From the NCBI RefSeq assembly GCF_002897375.1, contig NZ_BFAG01000004.1, positions 21,001 through 85,000 on the forward strand: 64,000 nucleotides of DNA, written 5' to 3'. The notes below the pieces were generated by a model. It had not been told where the DNA came from and made no database searches. It saw only the letters and a program-made list of their open reading frames with translations. Shown here piece after piece: positions 60,527-64,000 of this stretch. The DNA is from Deinococcus aerius. Lineage in GTDB: Bacteria > Deinococcota > Deinococci > Deinococcales > Deinococcaceae. How positions within the stretch are numbered: position 1 is the stretch's first letter; every line of letters starts with the position of its first letter. Position numbers and translations under genes: made by a program.

Positions 60527-60585
60527 CGCCCAGTTCTCAACACGCTGAACTACTACACATAAAGTGTTTTGTCACCCCCCTCCCC

Positions 60586-60614
60586 TTGCGCTCCCCCCCC
60601 TCATCCGCTACTCT
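60586..60614 (+). promoter_or_regulatory. tRNA-Ser promoter
   Basis: TTGCGC at 60586-60591, 17 bases, TACTCT at 60609-60614, ten bases before the mature tRNA 5' end. Confidence 0.75.
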
Positions 60615-60620
60615 ACCCAC

Positions 60621-60714
<94 letters not shown>

Positions 60715-60719
60715 AAGCC

Positions 60720-60755
60720 CGTGCCTGTGCGTGTTTCCCGGACACCACAGGCACG
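60720..60755 (+). terminator. Intrinsic terminator of tRNA-Ser
   Basis: CGTGCCTGTG (60720-60729) pairs with CACAGGCACG (60746-60755), then TTCGTTT. It starts six bases after the tRNA. Confidence 0.8.
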
Positions 60756-61304
60756 TTCGTTTGGGGTGGGAACTTGCCGGGGACCCACGAGGCGGCCACG
60801 GCCAGGTTTCACCTCAACCCCCGGGACATCGGGCGTCACGACCGTCAGCCGGTGCGCGGGGGCTGCCGCTGTCATGAATACCCAGGGCCGCTCCTCCCGT
60901 CGTGGGCGAGCCGACACTTCCGGCGCAGGGGCTCCACATGGACCTGATGTACACCCGCTTCGTCTGCGGGATTGTTCGTGTGGGGGCCCGGGCGGGAACT
61001 CGACCACACGCAACCCGCCACCGCTCTCCCTGCCCCTCGGGTCTACACCGCGTCAACGTGACGGCATGACCTCTCCGTCTCGCTTTGCCCGTCTGAAAAA
61101 CGTGCGGGTGATCACCCCGCCGCGGGGCTCCGAACTCCTCGCGCTCCGCAGGCAGGAGGTGGAGCGGCGCAACTGGTGGGGCCTTTTCTCCGGCTTCCCG
61201 GCTGGGCTACTCTGGGCTGAGCCTCTCCCCCGCCTGCTCCCGCAACCCCTCCGGGGTCTGGCCCCTTCCCCCACGACAGTCACCTTCCGCCACAGGAGGT
61301 ACGT
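60756..61304. other. Intergenic region, no gene supported
   Basis: Short frames occur on both strands, but none has a convincing start, ribosome site or family. The last 20 bases hold the AGGAGG ribosome site of the gene at 61305. Confidence 0.4.
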
Positions 61305-62201
61305 ATGATTCTTGTCGTCGGCGCTACGGGATTTCTGGGCAACACGGTCTGCCAGCTTCTGGCGCGGGAGGGGCGGCCCCTCCGGGCGGTGGTTCGTCCC
61401 TCCTCGAACCCCGTTCTGGTGGACGCGCTGCGAGAGGTCGGGGCCGAACTCGTCCAGGCGGACCTCAAGGACCGGGCGTCCCTGGACCGGGCCTGTCGGG
61501 GAGTCGACACGGTCATCAGCACGGCCACTGCGACCATGCGCGACCAGGCGGCGGACTCCCTGACCGATGTGGACCACCAGGGGCAGCTCCAACTGGTGGA
61601 GGCCGCGCGGGAAGCGGGGGTCCGGCACTTCGTGTACGTGTCCTACCCCAACTCGCTGGACGGGGACCAGCCCTCGCCGCTCTCGCAGGCCAAACGGGGG
61701 GTCGAGCGGCACCTGATGGAGAGCGGGATGACGTACACGATCCTGCAACCCGTTCCCTTCATGGAGGCGTGGCTGAGTCCCGGCCTGGGCTTCGACTACC
61801 CCAATGGGCGGGTCCAGGTGCCGGGGGAAGGCGACCGGCCCGTGGGCTGGATCAGCCTGGGGGACGTGGCCCGCTACGTGGTCGCCAGCCTGGACCGCCC
61901 CGAGGCCCGGAACACCGTGCTGCCCCTGGTGGCGGAAAACCGCAGCATGAACGAGATCATTCGGACGTTCGAGGAGGCCACCGGGCGGCCCTTTGAGGTC
62001 CAGCACATCCCGGCAGAGGCGTTGAGAGCCCAGCGGGACGGCGGGGGTACGCCGCTGGAGCGGAGTTTCGGGGCGCTGATGCTCACCGTCGCCCAGGGCG
62101 CCGCCGTCGAGCAGGACGACCGCCAGCGGGCGTTTGGCATAACACCCATGACTGTCCGCGAGTACGCGCATCAGGTCGCCGTCCCGACCCCGGCAACCTG
62201 A
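61305..62201 (+). CDS. NmrA-like NAD(P)-binding protein
   Basis: A 298-residue atypical SDR. VVGATGFLGNTVCQLLAREGRP binds NAD(P); STATATMRDQAADSLTDVDHQGQLQLVEAAREAGVRHFVYVS is the NmrA pattern, split here for reading. YxxxK is absent, so it may sense redox state or reduce a quinone. AGGAGG is six bases before the ATG. It is not close in sequence to the NmrA-like protein of the proline operon. Confidence 0.88.
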   Translation: MILVVGATGFLGNTVCQLLAREGRPLRAVVRPSSNPVLVDALREVGAELVQADLKDRASLDRACRGVDTVISTATATMRDQAADSLTDVDHQGQLQLVEAAREAGVRHFVYVSYPNSLDGDQPSPLSQAKRGVERHLMESGMTYTILQPVPFMEAWLSPGLGFDYPNGRVQVPGEGDRPVGWISLGDVARYVVASLDRPEARNTVLPLVAENRSMNEIIRTFEEATGRPFEVQHIPAEALRAQRDGGGTPLERSFGALMLTVAQGAAVEQDDRQRAFGITPMTVREYAHQVAVPTPAT

Positions 62202-62543
62202 GACAAGACCTCCCGCCGCAGGGGGGCCGGGCCCTTTCGGACCTACTCCCTCCTGCGCTGGTGCATGGGCCGCACGGAGCAGTGTTGGGGCGGCTTGCAC
62301 TCGCTGCCGCCTGCGTGCCCCTGATGCTACCCCTGGCGGGCGGTCACAGTTCCCGTCGAGACCGCGGACCTCCCGGCCCCGGGTGCCCTGCCGCACGTCC
62401 CACGAACACGGCGCCCACCCCTGGGCGGTGCTGGTGGCGGGGCAGGACGGGGAGGACTTCCTCTTCGACCCTTAACCCTTGCCCAAGCCCGATGGTCATG
62501 GTTGTGTCATGTACCGGTGGATTGGGTGGCATCCTACACTCAC
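62202..62543. pseudogene. Possible frame-broken remnant of a secreted protein
   Basis: There is no intact gene. Three stretches in three plus frames look coding: [17 protein letters not shown] (signal-like, near 62295), then [19 protein letters not shown] (near 62345), then [20 protein letters not shown] up to a TAA at about 62476. The last resembles the end of C39-like cysteine peptidase domains. Two frameshifts would be needed. The evidence is weak. Confidence 0.25.
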
Positions 62544-63323
62544 ATGATCAACCCGGGGAGAGGGGGCACACAGGCTGCGGAGGGTGGGCGCGGCCCCACC
62601 CGTCAGGACACGACGAGGGCTGAAGAAAGTTGGTCGGCGAAACGTCTCCGGCGTGCCCTCGTCGCCGAGGCGTTCGGGACGTTCCTGCTGACCTTTGCCA
62701 GTGTGGGTGCCCTCCTGCTGGCCCGCCTGGGCCTGCTGCCCGAAGCGGCGGCCTCGGCCCTCGTGCCGGGGCTGGTCGTGCTGGCCATGATCTACGCGCT
62801 GGGGGACGTGTCGGGCGCCCACATCAATCCGGTGGTGACGCTGGCCTTCGCCCTGCGCGGCGCCTTTCCGTGGCGATGCGTGCTTCCCTACTGGGCCGTT
62901 CAGTTCGGGGCCTCGGTCGTGGCGGCGCTGCTGATCGGGGCGTTCGCACATCTGCCCAGGGGAACAGAGCGCATTCCGGCGAGTGGGGCGGCCCTGCTGG
63001 ACGCGGGCGCGACCACCGTGCTGCTCGTCGTGGTCCTGGCGACGGCGCACCGCAACGCGAAACTCCGGCCGACCGTGGGCCTGGCGGTGGGGGCCACCGT
63101 CGCGCTCGACCACTTCCTGACGAACAGCGTCTCTGCCGTGGCGATGAATCCCGCCAAGGTCTTCGGCCCCGCGCTGGTGTCCGGGAGGCTGGCGGAGGCC
63201 TGGCCGCACCTGCTGGGTCCGGTGCTCGGAGGCCTGGTCGCCCTGCTCTTCACGTGGGCGACACGCGGTCCTCTCAATGACAGCGAGGGCGAGGCGGCCT
63301 CCGGGAATGCCGGGCAGGGCTGA
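62544..63323 (+). CDS. MIP/aquaporin family channel
   Basis: A 259-residue channel with six membrane helices after a ~30-residue hydrophilic start. The first signature loop is [13 protein letters not shown] (NPV in place of NPA), the second [12 protein letters not shown] (NPA, with Lys instead of the usual Arg after it). It could pass water or small neutral solutes. The start is uncertain: an upstream TTG (62502) and ATG 62544 both fit; TACACT is only three bases before the ATG. Confidence 0.82.
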   Translation: MINPGRGGTQAAEGGRGPTRQDTTRAEESWSAKRLRRALVAEAFGTFLLTFASVGALLLARLGLLPEAAASALVPGLVVLAMIYALGDVSGAHINPVVTLAFALRGAFPWRCVLPYWAVQFGASVVAALLIGAFAHLPRGTERIPASGAALLDAGATTVLLVVVLATAHRNAKLRPTVGLAVGATVALDHFLTNSVSAVAMNPAKVFGPALVSGRLAEAWPHLLGPVLGGLVALLFTWATRGPLNDSEGEAASGNAGQG

Positions 63324-63499
63324 AGATATAGGCGAGTGACCACCCTGCCACGGGCTCTGGCGTCAGACCCGTGAGAGAGGTGGGCTTCTTCCAGTACGCT
63401 GAAGTTCCCCTCAGGGTGTTCCAGAGGCCGTCCATTCCGGCGACATGAAAAGGATCAGTCCCGCCGTTCGCATGGAGCCCTGGCACGACAAGGAGAGCC

Positions 63500-64000
63500 A
63501 TGCACCCCCCCGAGACCGGCCCCGTCTTCGCAGGCTCCATCCCGCAGGTCTACGCGCAGCACCTCGTCCCGCTCATCTTCGAGCCCTACGCCGCCGATCT
63601 CGCCTCCCGGGTGGCGCGGCGGCAGCCCGCGAGCGTCCTGGAAGTCGCCGCGGGGACGGGGGTGGTGACCCGCCAGCTCGCCCACGTCCTGCCGCCCGGG
63701 GTCTCCATCATCGCCACCGATCTCAGCCAGCCCATGCTCGATCAAGCCGCAGCGGCGGGGACCGAGCGCCCCGTGGAGTGGCGCCAGGCGGATGCCCAGC
63801 AGCTCCCCTTTCCCGACGGGTCGTTCGATGTGGTCGTCTGCCAGTTCGGGGTCATGTTCTTCCCGGACAGGGTCAGGGCATTTGCGGAAGCCCGGCGCGT
63901 CCTCCGACCAGGCGGCGGGTTCATCTTCAACGTGTGGGACCGGATCGAGGAGAACGAGTTTCCCGATGTCATCCTCCGGGTGGTCCGGCCCCTCCTCCCG
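63500..64000 (+). CDS. Class I SAM-dependent methyltransferase (partial, cut by window end)
   Basis: The first 167 residues are visible. EVAAGTGVVTRQLA is SAM motif I, IIATDLSQPML motif II, EWRQADAQQLPFPDGSFDVVVCQFGVMFF motif III to IV, and ARRVLRPGG the post-IV block, as in UbiE/COQ5-like enzymes. AGGAGAG lies directly before the ATG. The gene runs off the right end, so length and substrate are unknown. Confidence 0.88.
   Translation, partial: MHPPETGPVFAGSIPQVYAQHLVPLIFEPYAADLASRVARRQPASVLEVAAGTGVVTRQLAHVLPPGVSIIATDLSQPMLDQAAAAGTERPVEWRQADAQQLPFPDGSFDVVVCQFGVMFFPDRVRAFAEARRVLRPGGGFIFNVWDRIEENEFPDVILRVVRPLLP

Noticed and set aside
60814..61056. 80-codon minus-strand frame downstream of tRNA-Ser
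   Set aside because: Arg/Pro/Gly-rich composition of a shadow frame, no start signal, no recognised family.
61066..61308. Plus-strand frame starting MTSPSRFARLKNV
   Set aside because: No ribosome site, no homology I can name, and it runs into the start region of the next gene; left as intergenic.

Overview
The window looks like chromosomal DNA from a member of Deinococcus or a close relative. The base composition is very GC-rich. Lycopene beta-cyclase and carotenoid desaturase genes are present, and so are a short monofunctional proline dehydrogenase, a zinc-finger RecO, a desiccation-type ferritin-like protein and an HspR-type heat-shock repressor. At least 23 genes carry a TANNNT -10 hexamer only 6 to 8 bases before the start codon, the leaderless-mRNA layout described for Deinococcus. 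The species cannot be fixed from the sequence alone. There is no rRNA and no CRISPR array.

Layout. 0.1-3.4 kb: a minus-strand operon (SDR, lipoprotein, pyrophosphatase-like protein, SDR, thioredoxin-reductase-like flavoprotein). 3.4-9.9 kb: an rRNA methyltransferase, a Crp-type regulator, a secreted subtilase, a TPR/HD-GYP protein and an orphan ABC ATPase. 10-15.5 kb: an Old Yellow Enzyme, a GNAT, a DUF554 membrane protein, a DUF4384 surface protein and an SDR. 15.5-18.3 kb (minus): nspC, comB and rpe. 18.5-22.6 kb: methylmalonyl-CoA mutase and its chaperone MeaB, flanking two small paralogous secreted proteins. 22.7-24 kb: a TnpB-only IS200/IS605-type element abutting a ferritin-like gene. 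25-27 kb: a DHA2 efflux pump and a small HhH protein. 27.3-32.5 kb: NAD salvage (niaP-pncB-nadM operon, then nadE). 32.7-38.8 kb: SDR, HIT and HAD proteins, a PadR operon with twin membrane proteins, a Uma2 protein and serine dehydratase. 38.8-43 kb: lycopene cyclase, an esterase, RecO, a zinc protein and MgtC. 43.2-47.2 kb: a GntR-controlled proline degradation operon. 47.6-54.6 kb: a second subtilase, a Nudix protein, a UbiA/CrtD-like pair, an epimerase and twin phosphoribosyltransferases. 54.6-56.7 kb (minus): an HspR-like protein with two complete MerR domains, a Nudix protein and a phosphatase. 56.9-59.5 kb: an M20 dipeptidase, purN and DUF402. 59.5-60.5 kb: an AT-rich two-gene island beside tRNA-Ser(GGA). 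61.3-64 kb: an NmrA-like protein, an aquaporin and a methyltransferase cut by the window end.

Many genes are joined by GTGA or ATGA overlaps, so the operons above are firm. The functional units are NAD salvage, proline catabolism, serine deamination, methylmalonyl-CoA metabolism and pieces of carotenoid synthesis. The parts not explained by known families are the PadR plus twin membrane protein operon, the AT-rich pair near the tRNA gene, the duplicated HspR with its own operator, the tandem secreted paralogues and two families of dispersed noncoding repeats.
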